DNA of 51,030 bases from Chromera velia (lineage: Eukaryota > Sar > Chromeraceae): NCBI GenBank assembly GCA_018398765.1, contig JAHBMJ010003878.1:1-51030 (forward strand), given 5' to 3'. The notes beneath the pieces are model-generated. The model made no database searches and had not been told where the DNA came from. It worked only from the letters and a program-made list of their open reading frames with translations. This document shows, piece after piece, positions 10,047-21,000 of the stretch. The translations under genes and the position numbers were made by a program. Every line of letters begins with the position of its first letter. The stretch's first letter is position 1.

Positions 10047-12435
10047 GAGGCTTCAGAATTAATTCCGGTCGAATTAATTTCTAGACAGTCAGACAGACGT
10101 GCACGGTAGTTACCATCTGTCTGAGCAAGAGACTTGACCTAGGGATTGACAGAGCTTCATGTGTAGGAACTGTACTGTACCTTATGTGTCTCTATGGTTC
10201 TTTTGTGCTCTGAGTATTGCACGAGGCCACCAGCAGGAGCTTTCTATGGACTGTGGGGGTTCATAGATTTTCTGTCTGGTGAAAAGACTGATCAGATAAT
10301 TTTTTCTGTCCATCTGTATCGGTCTAGACGAGTACGTTAGGTCAACGTATTCGCTGTGGTCCTCTAATAGGAGAGGGCCAGGAATTCGAGAGTATAGCAG
10401 TTTGAAGAGTCCTCTAGACAGGCTAGAGGATCGACACGGGAGGGCTATAGGATTCCACTGGAGGAATCTCAAGAGAGGTGAGACTCTACTTTTCACTGGG
10501 GACAAAAACATGTTGAAAATCTTTTTGTGTTTTTGACTTAAAAATCTTAGGCGCAGATTTCTAGCGTCTAATATAGGTAAATATAGGGCTTCTGTAAGCT
10601 TCTTTCTCACTTTATTTTTTTTTTTCGATAATGATTTTTATTTTTTCTCGTCTACAAAAATTAACCAGAGTATACCAAAGTCTTTTATAGCTAGTCTAGT
10701 AGCATTTTTAGGTTTGATTTATTTGACTTTAGTAACAAAGTTGATAAAAGTTGAACAACAATTGAAAAACATGGAGACTATAAAATAAAAGTAAAAATAA
10801 AAAAGTAGAGCTTATAAATACTTGTATCTTTCATAAATTTATAAAACAGCCACGGAAGCAGTGTTCATGAATTCGCTAGAATTCGCAAACAATTGTACAT
10901 GCTAGTTACAATATAGGTTACAATGTACATTATTAATTTAATTAATTTGACTCTAGTGTACGTGAAACTTTTTAAATCAAAGAATCAATCGCTGATTCGC
11001 TGTTGGATGGCCCGGGTAATAATCCGTCGGAACAGACCTTCGAACAGACCTTCAGTTTCTTTCTTTTACATAAGCAGTGCGTTTTTGCAGGAGATACGGA
11101 TGCATGAACGGAGCTTTGCCGCCAAACTCCGCATTCATACGAACCGACGAGTGCCCCAACCAACGAACAAGGAAACACGCGCTTGCAGCAACGACTCGGA
11201 GGTGTGCAGGCAGGCAGTTGGCTGTTTTCAGCATCAACTGCTTACATCCCCTACTTCCGCGTCTTTCATCAACCAGAAACTTTACCTCCTTCGACGCCTC
11301 GGGTTTTCCCCTTCTCTTGCTCCGTATTCTTTGTGTTTTTCTTTGCGGGATCGACCAGTCGTGCGTACATCAATGAAAAGATTAAAGAAAAATGTTACTC
11401 ACATCAACAGCTGTGTAAGCACGGAAACGCCCATTTTGACCGACTGGCCGCAAGAAGGGTGAAAGAAAACTTCTTTCCCAAACAAGCGAGCAGACGAATC
11501 ACAGAGATGCAAAATGCTTGTGTGTTCTTCCCATCTTGCAAGGTCCTGTTTGTCACACGAAAGAACAGGAGGAAGGAGGGGGACGGAAGAAAAAGAAGGA
11601 TGAGAGGAAAGTCAAGTCAGAAAGGAGACGCCATGCATGTAGAGAAGAAGGGAGGAATTCTGCCCAGCTTCCCCAGCTCCCTGCCTGAGAACAGCTGGCC
11701 GCCACCAAAATGCTCACGGTAGCTTGCTGAGACTTTTCAGCGTCATCTACCGTCGCACATCGTGGACCATTCTTCTTTCTACAGACAGGCACAGTCAGGT
11801 CGATCTGAGCAGGTCAGACAGAGTGAACGAACGACAGCAAAGGCCAGTCTTCCTTTGCACACGCTGACACAATGACACGCAAACACAAAAAAACGAAAGG
11901 TTGGGAGGGAACCAAGGAGCCTTTCCAACCTGCAAAGTATCGCGGCTATCTACCGCCAGAGATCGATCGGCACAATTAATTTTTCTTCTTTTCTCCCTGT
12001 CTTGTTGAAAAGGTGATTTGCCTTTCTCAGATTTTTTCTTCGTCTCTGCTTAATTCTTTCTTCACATCTTCATTTCTGAATTCTTCTGTTGACAGCTTTG
12101 TGGTTGGGTTCTTTCAGTCACCCGCACTCGCTGTTTTGCTGGTTTCTTCGACTCTCCTGGAAGGGTGAAGGAAGCAATCGAAGAAAAGGGAGGAGCAAAA
12201 GAAGAAGAAGAAGAAGATCAGAGGCCGATTGCAGGAATGAGGGAGTTCTTGGAAGAGCAGAAAAAGGGGGGAGGGGAAAAAGAAGAAGTATCGCTCTTCA
12301 GCTATCATGTTGTGCTTCCTGTGACTCTGTTTTTTCTTTGTGGCGTCTCTCCTCTGATTTACCCGTGTCTGTCTCTTTTTTCTTCCTATTCACGGCTGTC
12401 GTTCTCTAATTTTCCTCTCTTTTGCTGAAGCCCTC

Positions 12436-12460
12436 CATCGATCCATCCATCCATCCATCC
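12436..12460. repeat. (ATCC)n microsatellite
   Basis: About six ATCC units lie downstream of the membrane-protein gene. The same tetranucleotide in opposite orientation (GGAT) occupies that gene's intron at about 13409-13499. Confidence 0.85.
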
Positions 12461-12599
12461 ACTGTCCTTCCCAGACAGTCAACAACGAACTGGGAGAGAC
12501 TGTGCTGACTTTTTCGTCTTTTTCAAATGACAGGAGGCGAGAGAGGCGCTTGCACAAACCACCACACAGCTATATACCCAAGTCTCTGCCTGCGTGTTC

Positions 12600-15154
12600 T
12601 CAGCCTATGTTGAGAATTGAGGCAGGAATCAGCACAAGCCACGCAACCAGCCGGAGTAACCCCTCGCCACGATCCACATGGGAGACTGAGGTTGCCTCGT
12701 CGACCCGAATCTCTCTCCTCTTTGTTGACAGAAAAGGGGCAGAGAAGGGGAAGAAAGCAGTATCTGACAGGGTCGTCAAGACCCCCACTGCAACGAAGAC
12801 TGGCCACAAGTTGATGTGCAGGGCATTTTGCACAGCAAGCAACCCAAGAATCTCAGTTGCGGTGGCCCAGCCCTTCCCCCTCCTCCTCTCTCCTACAGTC
12901 CACAATGCGGTTCCCACCAGCACAGGCAGGGCTGCCAGCAGCACAGGAGACACAGGGACTTTGTGTCTGAGGAGAGAGACCCGGTCTTCGGGACATCCGA
13001 AGAGATATGAGAGGGTCTCGAGGCCCAGGGAAGAGTGGAATAAGGATGGATCAACAGCGAAGGGAGAGGCAGAAGAGGACTGTGTGCATGTACACATTGT
13101 CTGCATCCACCCCCACACAGCACACGCCAGAGAGAGACAGAGGACTGAGGCCCTCTGGCCCAGTTGTCTCTCTGCAGAAACGACGGGGTCAAACTCCAAG
13201 GGACCAACAAAGGAGTCATAATCCTGCAGACATACAGACAGATGTACACACACATGCAGAGAGGGAGGCAAAAAAGGGAAGGAGGGACAGCATTGGTAGA
13301 AGGAAGACGCAATTCTTTTTTCTTCGTGAAGGTGAATTGTTGGAAAGAAACCGGGGCAGGTTCTTGCACCGTCTTGCTTCATCAGAAGAGGAGGAAAGGA
13401 TCTGTCGATTGGATGGATCGATGGATGGATGGATGGATGGATGGATCGATCGATCAATGGATGGATGGGTGAATGGATGGGTGGATGGATGGGTGGCTGG
13501 ATCCGTGAGGGAGGCCTGCAGGAGGGAACCTAGACTCCTGAGGCTTCACGAAAAAAGAGGCTGCGCGCTCATTTGTCAAATCGATCCGTTTGTGCAAACC
13601 CCGACATCTTAAAAAAGAGTGAAAGACGGTCAGAAAGGGACTGCCTCCCCGACTGCCTGCCTCTGTGTCGCAAGTCAGTCTCCAACCGACCTTACTCAGA
13701 TCCCCATCTTTTTTGGACCCTTCCCCCATTGCCGAGAGAAAGGAAGCCGCCACTAGAGGCAGCAGGGCACTAAGGGTGGCACTGATCACCTCACGTTTCG
13801 AGGAAAAGCAGAAGAAACACGCAGCGACAGAGGAGACCCAGGCCTCCACGTTCCGACTGTCCATAGACGCCCCCCACGGCTTCGTCAACGCAAACGCAGC
13901 TGCTGTGTCTGCAACTGCCACCGCAGCCCCCACAGACAAAGCTACCAAGATCCGTTTCCACCCTTTTTCAACGCCCCCGTCAGAACTCCTTCCCTCACAC
14001 CTGTCAGACTCCCACGGTCTCAGAGAGAGACTTTCGGGATGCACTGCAAGGATACAGGGACGATCGGACATCACCTCAGGCTCTCCCTCTCTCGACAGGT
14101 TGGTGCGAAAAAACGTGTTGACCTTCTCCTCCCATTCTGAATCCGTCCCGCACATTCTCTCCTTACTCCCACTCACTCTGAGCATCAGAACGTCCAACGC
14201 AATGGAAGATCGGAGATCCCCTAGCTCGGACGACTCCCGTCTTTCCTCTTCCAGAAAGTGAAGAAGGGAGTCGTGGAGACCCGAGAGAGTCCCCCGACAC
14301 GATGTCAGGAAGTCCACTAGCGGGTGCTCTCTCTTCTGTACATCCTTTTCCCTCACCACGAACAGACGAACGCTGTCCCTCAGACTCTCATCGTTCTCTG
14401 CAGCCCCCCAAATCTTTGCTGCCGTCTCAGTACAGATTGACTTTTTTGGCGGTATTGTCAGACGAGAGACCTGTATGGCAAGCCACTTGCCCAAGTGTCC
14501 GAGGGGGGATAGAGGTTCATGGTTCGGCTGTGCGAGGTCGCATGGGTGGAGAGACTCCAGGAGACTGGGTGACGCACTCACGTTCACAAACTCCCCTCTC
14601 AAACGCACGCCCTCAGCGAAGGAACGCGTTTTACTCTCATCCACTTCAAAGCCGTTTGACGCAAGCACTTCCTTGACTTGGGGCAGGATATGAGGATTGA
14701 CAGCCCTCAAGGGCCTTCCCTCCTCATGTCTCTGGAAGGAGAGGGGAGAGACGGATCTACGGAGACGGAATCGGGTCTCAAGATCTGGGGGCAGATGGAC
14801 GCTGCCAGCCCTCTCCCCCGAGTCTATTTGCACTATCGGAGCAGAAAAATCAAACCTGCCGAGGACATTCTGGAGGGAATGCTGCGAGAAGAGATCAGAG
14901 AGGTCGAATGGGGGCGCTCTCTTCCCCTTTCCGGGATTCGGCTTGGTGGCATCGTTGAGCTGTGCAGAAGGGCCCAGTCTGTCATTCAGTTGTGGGAGCT
15001 TCTTTGTCTGTCGTGTTCGTGGTGCTTGAGAAGGCTTCTTTGGAGTTTCCATAAATAAAGCATCCTTTGGGTGCGCACCCGCTGCAAGGGCACTTCGGGC
15101 TAGCAAGAGAACAGCGAGCGAAACGAACAGAGACAGAGACGGAGCCGGACACAT
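12600..15154 (-). CDS. Polytopic membrane protein of unknown family with N-terminal signal peptide
   Basis: Two exons, 13691..15154 (488 codons) and 12600..13223 (207 codons plus TGA), join in phase 0 to give 695 residues. The acceptor is a clear TATGTCTGCAG. The donor is AAG|GTCGGT, the same hexamer used twice in the ClpC gene of this window; a nearby GTAAGG donor would put the second exon out of frame. The start at 15154 was chosen because it opens a signal peptide ([17 protein letters not shown]) ending near SALAAG. Residues 35-400 are soluble, hydrophilic and unassigned. The C-terminal 300 residues hold about six hydrophobic spans, near 401-424, 440-477, 513-530, 577-598, 610-645 and 676-693. 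I do not recognise the family. The leader could route it to the secretory system or, with a transit peptide, to a plastid membrane, but no Phe follows the predicted cleavage site. It is divergent from the Rieske-like plastid gene. Confidence 0.6.
13409..13499. repeat. (GGAT)n microsatellite in intron
   Basis: Repeated GGAT units with a few GATC and GGGT interruptions fill the middle of the 467-nt intron (13224-13690) of the membrane-protein gene. Translation of this tract gives runs of HPSIHPSI, which is a shadow and not coding. Confidence 0.85.
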
Positions 15155-15675
15155 CTTCGATCGAGGCAATGGAAAGGCCTCAGAAAGACTTAAGATTCCC
15201 AAATGCCCTCGTATAGCCGACATCCACAAACAATCACTTTCTTCCTCCCTTTCTTGCCACTGCTTCCACGGCAGCATAATGGTGCACCTCATGCAGTGAC
15301 ATGCACAGGACTCAGCAGGAACCTGCAACTCAGTGCACTCTCTGCACTGCATGAGCCTTTCAGTGAAGTGCCCCCCTATCATAGCCGTGCGCGCGACCTA
15401 AATCGCGAAACTTCAAGGCCCCGGAAAGTCCTGGCCGTTGCATGTTCGCCCCGCGCGCGAGCTTTGCATATGAAGTCTTCGATCTGAGTCTCTAGAAACG
15501 GTTCCCGGCTAACCAGTCCTTTTCTCTGTCTCATACATCTCATAACTGCTCCCACCTTCGGCACCTTGCCCGATATTCTGTGGGTCCGTCGTCCTTGCTT
15601 TTACCTTGAGAGTTGACCTCTACTTTCAGTCTGTATTCTCTGTCTGCACGCACATCTTCTTGCTACGTACCGAAG
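15155..15675. promoter_or_regulatory. Divergent intergenic region between two start codons
   Basis: 521 bases separate the ATG of the membrane protein (15154, -) from the ATG of the Rieske-like protein (15676, +). No ORF with a domain lies between, so both 5' leaders and promoters must be here. I see no TATA box that I would defend; the 15380-15480 part is GC-rich with CGCGCGC motifs. A shared bidirectional promoter is an inference from layout alone. Confidence 0.45.
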
Positions 15676-16272
15676 ATGACCCGGTTTCTTGCTTGCTCCC
15701 TTCTGCCATTGGCCCTTTTCTGTCTTTCTCAACAAGAGCGTGTTGCTGGTTTTCTTCTCCAAAGCCCGCGATCGAGATTTGAGAGGAGCCGCCTGAATTC
15801 CATTCAAAGGGCAACTGCGGAGACGGGAAACCGAGTATGGAAGTCTGTTCTTCAAGTCTCAGAAATCGCCCCTGGTCAAACCATCCCCGTGACTGTTGGT
15901 GGTCTCAACCTCCTCGTCACTGCGGATAAAGACGGCTCGATCGTCTGTGTCAGCAACAACTCCCCTGTCTTGAAGACTCCCATGGAGGGGGGCAAAATCG
16001 TTGAGGGCACCATCTCTGACCCCTATAGTGGGACGAAGTTTGACCTCGAGACAGGCGCTGTGGTCGGAACCTGGTGTCCCCAGCCTCCAGTGATTGGGAA
16101 GGTCATCGGCCTTATCCAGCCCCAGAGGCCACTGCGGACCTACCCCGTCAGACAGGTAGGCCAGACGCTCCAGGTGTTGGTGGCAAACCAGCAGGTGTTC
16201 AAGCAGTCCGAGAAGCAATACTGGAAGGGACTGCTGGACGCACAGGGCAAGGATGACGATACCTACTATTGA
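15676..16272 (+). CDS. Plastid-targeted Rieske-fold protein lacking the [2Fe-2S] ligands (PSB33/TEF5-like)
   Basis: A single-exon gene of 198 residues. The first ATG at 15676 opens a signal peptide (LACSLLPLALFCL) followed by VAGFLLQSPRSRFERSR, that is a Phe after the cleavage site and a basic Ser/Arg-rich stretch, as in bipartite leaders to complex red plastids. Residues about 56-145 follow the Rieske pattern: a LLVTADKDGSIVCVSNNSP segment, then ISDPYSGTKFDLETGAVVG and WCPQPP. In an active Rieske domain the two ligand boxes read CxH and CxxH; here the equivalents are CVSN and SDPY, so both His and a Cys are absent and a cluster is unlikely. Loss of ligands with retention of the fold is known for the thylakoid protein PSB33/TEF5, which stabilises photosystem II; that is the closest functional guess. 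The usual C-terminal membrane span of PSB33 is not seen. Alternative: a different non-redox Rieske-like protein. Confidence 0.72.
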   Translation: MTRFLACSLLPLALFCLSQQERVAGFLLQSPRSRFERSRLNSIQRATAETGNRVWKSVLQVSEIAPGQTIPVTVGGLNLLVTADKDGSIVCVSNNSPVLKTPMEGGKIVEGTISDPYSGTKFDLETGAVVGTWCPQPPVIGKVIGLIQPQRPLRTYPVRQVGQTLQVLVANQQVFKQSEKQYWKGLLDAQGKDDDTYY

Positions 16273-17555
16273 AAGGAGAATGAGTATACAGATACGGAGT
16301 CGTTGACAGCCTGACTGTTCTGTCGTTGGCGTCGGCAGGAAAAGTGTGTACGTAGAAAGGTGTGCATACCTTTCCTTTGGTTTCGGCCACCAAAAAGGCA
16401 GAGAAGTCTGAAGGGAGCGGTCGTTCGGTCTCCGCATCTGCTGTTTGATGCATGGGTGCTTTGGTTGCTTTCGGGTGAATTTACGCGAATGCGTCACCAC
16501 CACCTTTTCCATGGGTTTCCTTTACTCCCTGCTTGCTTTCCTTCTTCCTCTCCTTCCTCCCTCTTTGCGTCACTCTCTCCTTCTCCCTCCAGCCCCCTCT
16601 TAGATCCACTTCCTTCGTGAAGAGGAAGAACATGAACAGAAGAAAAAAGGCAAAGAAGAGCAAAAGCGAAAGACACGAGGACAGACCTCGCGGGGCAGAC
16701 GGTGCCGGTCTTCTGTATTTCATCGTGTGACTTCTCTCCCCCCTCTTCCTTGTTTGCCATTGCATTCGTCTTTCTCTTTGTTTGTAAATGCTGGATCTCC
16801 TTCAATGGACTCGGTCTCACTATGGGATTCGTTGGTGGTCAAGGGATCGATCGAAGGGGAGGGAAAAAAGAAAGGAATGAACAAAAGCAGAAGGGGGAAA
16901 GTTGAGAGGACAGACCGACGCAACGGTAGATGACGCTGAAAACAGCGAACTATCTGTTTCTTTGATCTTCGTCTCTGCTTTCTCCCTCCCCTTTTCAAGA
17001 CGCCCTTTCCGTGCATGCTTTCAAGCTAGCGCGACGGACCTGGCCCTTTTCTCTGTCTGACTCGGTCGATCAGATTCGTGACTTCATTGCTTCTGTTGCT
17101 GCATGGGACTTACTTTCCATGTAGTACGTACCGTCTGCGTGCTTTGTCGTCCTCAATTCGTTGTCCTGGGTTTCTTCGAGGTCCAAAGTCACCCATTCTC
17201 CCGGGCTGGCTGTTATAGCTGCTCGTTGCCCAAAACCGCCAGTGATCGAGTCCATGCCACTCCATGGACGTATGCATGCGGATCGATCGAGTTTGGCCAC
17301 AAAGTTTCGGCCTTGCTTCTGGTTCCGGTACTACTGAGTCTTCGTGAAGCTACCGGTAAAATCAGAGACCTGTTTTTTTTGCTCCTGCAACAGTGAAATT
17401 TCTCGTCCCGGCCCCGAAGGAATGATTGGACTTTAGTGATTACCACTGATTCCTAGATTGATTCGACTCTCTATATATAAGAGCCACTCTGAGCCAGTCT
17501 AAGAGCCAGTAAATTTAAAGAATCGGCCCAAAGTGAAAGATTGCGGATCTAAGTT
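16273..17555. other. Intergenic region between the Rieske-like gene and the copia insertion
   Basis: No supported gene. The region is pyrimidine-rich at 16500-16620 and purine-rich at 16620-16690. A 76-residue minus ORF at 17070-17300 contains no recognised domain and lacks convincing splice sites. The copia element has inserted at its right end. Confidence 0.45.
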
Positions 17556-17560
17556 ATTTT

Positions 17561-17867
17561 AGAAAGAGCTAGACACTGCTTGTCTAGGGGCGCCTTTGCC
17601 CGTGAGCGCACACAGCACTTATACGTGTTCGTTATCAGAAGGTATGTGAAGCAAGGCTATTTCACTTCCAACCATCAATCAAGTCTCTGACTTATCTGAC
17701 TCCATCATTCTGTATTGCCGAATTACTGTTTACATGCATTTACGTACATGTAATTAATTCTGCATGCATTGATCTGCAAGATGCGTATGTGCTCGGTCAT
17801 GGCTCTCTGGAGGTGCGCTGTGCGGCGGGACTGGTTGGCCGGTGCCGGCCCGCTTGCACGTTCTGCT
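17561..17867 (-). repeat. 3' LTR of the copia element
   Basis: It matches 23500-23806 over its full 307 bp. Its inner border adjoins a run of Cs on the + strand, the polypurine tract on the coding strand. Confidence 0.92.
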
Positions 17868-18006
17868 CACCCCCCCATCTTGCAAAGATCTATCTCTTTC
17901 TTCAGTCATCCTTGTTCTGTCATTTGTTCTTCTCTGCTCATGAAAATTCCTTCCCAGGCCAACATGGCTTAGTCAGCGCGTTGGCCATCTGGACCTCTCT
18001 CCTGCA

Positions 18007-21000
18007 TCAAGTCACTGACCCTCTGGTCCGTCCGAGTTCCTGTATGATGAAATCAAACATCCCCTGTGAGGTACCATCTGCTGCTATACCCGTCTTCAAC
18101 TGTTCAAAGAACGGGTTGCAATCAGTAAAGAATTGTACTTTCGGTTCCTGACCCCACAGGTGGGTAACAAGTGTCTTCAAACGGGGAAGATGCTTGATGA
18201 CGCTTTCGAAGCTAGTTGCTTCTACTGCTGTGCTACTCCCATGTTTGTGGTTATGGCGTTCAGTGTGCCATGCTATGATGTTTTGCCACGGGTTGGCTTC
18301 CTGTATTGCTGTCTCTGGAGTCCATCCTTCTTCAACCAAGAATATTAGCCAACCCAACCTTCCACTGTAGGTCGTTTGGGAGTAGGAGCTGTCACCTAGT
18401 ACAGCTAGCATGACTCTCTTGAATCGTTTCAGTGCCCGCAGACGGATCGGCTCTTTCTTCTCCTTCAGCATTTCTAGGACCCTGACTGCTACTCTGACAA
18501 CTCTCCTGCATGGTCGGGTGGAGTGGCAACTAAGCTTATCTGCCCAGACATGTCTGGAGGGTCGTGTGCGCACCATCCAATGCAACACACCATTGATACT
18601 CCGCATGAGCGGCTCCAATCCCCCCTCCTTCTCCATTTCGGTTGCGGGTTCGAGTTCTGTAGCTTTCACTTCCCCCTTCTTTCTCTTTTCTCCGATCGTT
18701 CTCCAAAGGGCATCTATGTTGACCCCCCTGCTGTATAAGTTCTGAGACACCTCCACTGTCTCATTGAAGAAAGAGAAGTCCATGCTAGCATACTTGATGC
18801 TGGCATCAGAGGGAAGTTTGGAGAGGTGTCCCCATTCAAACCTGCTTCTAAGGAATACAATTTCTTCTACGGTCTCTTTCCTACCCCTCCTTGCCCCGAA
18901 TACATCATCAATCCAATTGATTTGGACACCCACAGCAGGCTCACCTGCCTGACCTCTTTTGACTGCCACCCCGGTCTCTACTCGTTCATATCCTGCCTCA
19001 CCCTGAACTCCTGCAAGGCTTTTATCAAAGATGTTGCCTGAGTAGGGCATCCCGTAGAGTCCCTTTTCCACCAATCGAAGCTCCCCTGGCTTGATTTCGA
19101 GGGCTGCTTTTCTGAGGGTCTCGTAGTCCCTGTCGTTCATGTCTTCGTATGGGTTCTTAGCTGGTATGTGCGGCAGCTAATCGGGAAAGATGACTGTGGC
19201 TCTCTTCTCGTTCTTGTCAGGGGCAGTGAGGAACGCTCCAGAGATATCCCCCACAAAACGAGAGAGACAGAAAGTTAAAGAGAAAATGCAGAACATAAGA
19301 ATTGCCCAGACAGAAGGTGTGCCGACATAAGTGTCAACCGCTTTTGTCTGTGAAACCCTTTCCAAAGCATCTTGCTTTTGGCTTTCTGTTCTCTGGCCTT
19401 GCCTGTCTTGGTTCATTCTTTTTCATCCTTCCTTTCCTGCCCTTGTACTTGCGAGGCTGTTGCGCCTCTCTGTCTCCCTGAGAACCGTCTGCCTGTCGTC
19501 TTGACTGCCGATCAATTCCTGCCTTCCCTTCCTTCTGCCTGTTCTCTTCCTTTTCTTTCTCTGCCTGCTTGGTTTCTTTCTCTTTCCAAGTGAGTCTCCA
19601 ACCCATGCGCATGACAGAGTCCACTTCCTTTCTGTCGACCACCCTGCCCAGAACCCCCTTATCTACAATGTTTTTCAGCCACTCATCTCTGCATGCCTTA
19701 TCGAAGTCTCCCCTCTTGACCTCTTCCGGGAGCGCAGAGGTTTGCGTGGATCCCTGTTTGAAGTCGTCAGGGACTATGAGAGGATGCTCGGGGTCCAGTC
19801 CTAGGTAGAAGCAGTCGTGGGGAGGAGCAAGGAAGAAGACGTTGTCTGCAGGAGGCTCATCTCCAAGGTCTGCCCCCGGAGGCCCCCCCCCCTGTGCGTG
19901 TTTATTGTTTCCACCTAACTGCCCTCCTATCAGGGCATCGAGTGTGAGGAAGTTCTCTCCGAAGAGAGAATCCTTATCATCACTGTGTTTCGGTTCGTGG
20001 TCTCTCCCATCAGGTGACTCGTCCCTTCCCTCTCTGTCTCCATCTCCCTCTCCCTGAGCAGGTGCTTGATTGTTCAAACACCCCCCCGCCTGCAATAGGA
20101 GAGGGGGTGAGATCTGTGCTTCGATTGCAGAAAGAATGCGACCCCCTATAATCTCGAAATAACGCAGCACATCTGCTTTGCGCACATTCGAGGAGATGCC
20201 AGAAAAATTCCAGATGCCATCTGGCTGCTTTAACAGTGAGGAGACGGGGACGGTCCGTTTGAATGCCTTTCCAGTCATAGCTATGGGGACCAGCTGGTTG
20301 TTCCTTCCCTGCACAAGGATGCCTGTGTAGCATTCCTGTGAAGCTGATGGCACATCAGCCCTATGCTGCTCTGGGACTGCTGCCTGTCCATCGGCTTGCT
20401 GCACCCCCCCACCGGAGGCGTGACCATGCACCCCCTCATTGGATGCCTCTCCTTGGACAGGGGGGGCGGGAAGGAAATCATTCTGGGAAGACTCTTCAGA
20501 AGAAGGGAGAATGGCATAGGGCTGCTGCTGTTGCGATTCGTTGCTCTCGGGGACCCATTCAGGCCCCCCCCAACATGCTACAATACCCCTCTTCACTGGC
20601 TTGACGTAGTGGGGATACGTGTGAATGATGTCCCACACGTCACGGTTTGGTTGCTTTCGAATCACGACAGCAAGGTTTTTGTTTTTCTCATAGAGCCACA
20701 CAACCTCGCTGCCTGGAAGTTCGATTCCACTCTCTGCAGTTCGCAACACACCCACATCTCTGCAGAGAAAATGGTAGGGAGGGTCAGAGCCAAAGGTTTT
20801 CTTCCATTGGGAGGTGCAAAGCACCTTGCTGTATGTCTTGGCTCTGGTGATGCTGATCCCTCTGGCCATATGACCCCAGAAGGATTTAGGGCATGAACCA
20901 AACCGGCGCTTCCATTCAGCCCGGAAGGCACCAAGCTCTGCTCTTGCATGCCTGTTTTTCCCCTCTACAAAACCCAGAGCTCCTTTGATTCCAGACAGAT

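Larger units (their letters stand above)
9189..12599. other. 3.4-kb region with no recognised gene
   Basis: No ORF here carries a recognisable domain or clear splice partners. The part next to 9188 should include the glycosyltransferase promoter. A motif ACAAAACCCTC(A/G)ATCATCA occurs twice, at about 9560 and 9619. A 142-residue ORF on the minus strand (10182-10610) is Leu/Arg/Ser-rich and unassigned. About 10610-10960 is AT-rich. On the + strand 11100-11720 has overlapping open frames with inconsistent character. The last few hundred bases are downstream sequence of the gene ending at 12600. Confidence 0.45.

Noticed and set aside
12502-13221. 239-residue + strand ORF
   Set aside because: It overlaps the second exon of the membrane protein on the other strand, where hydrophobic spans and splice phase fit better.
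13686-13696. GTAAGG donor for the membrane-protein gene
   Set aside because: It looks more canonical than GTCGGT, but joins exon 2 in a frame that stops almost at once; AAG|GTCGGT keeps phase 0.
15859-16512. 217-residue minus ORF opposite the Rieske-like gene
   Set aside because: It is the antisense of a frame with leader and fold signatures; it has no domain of its own.
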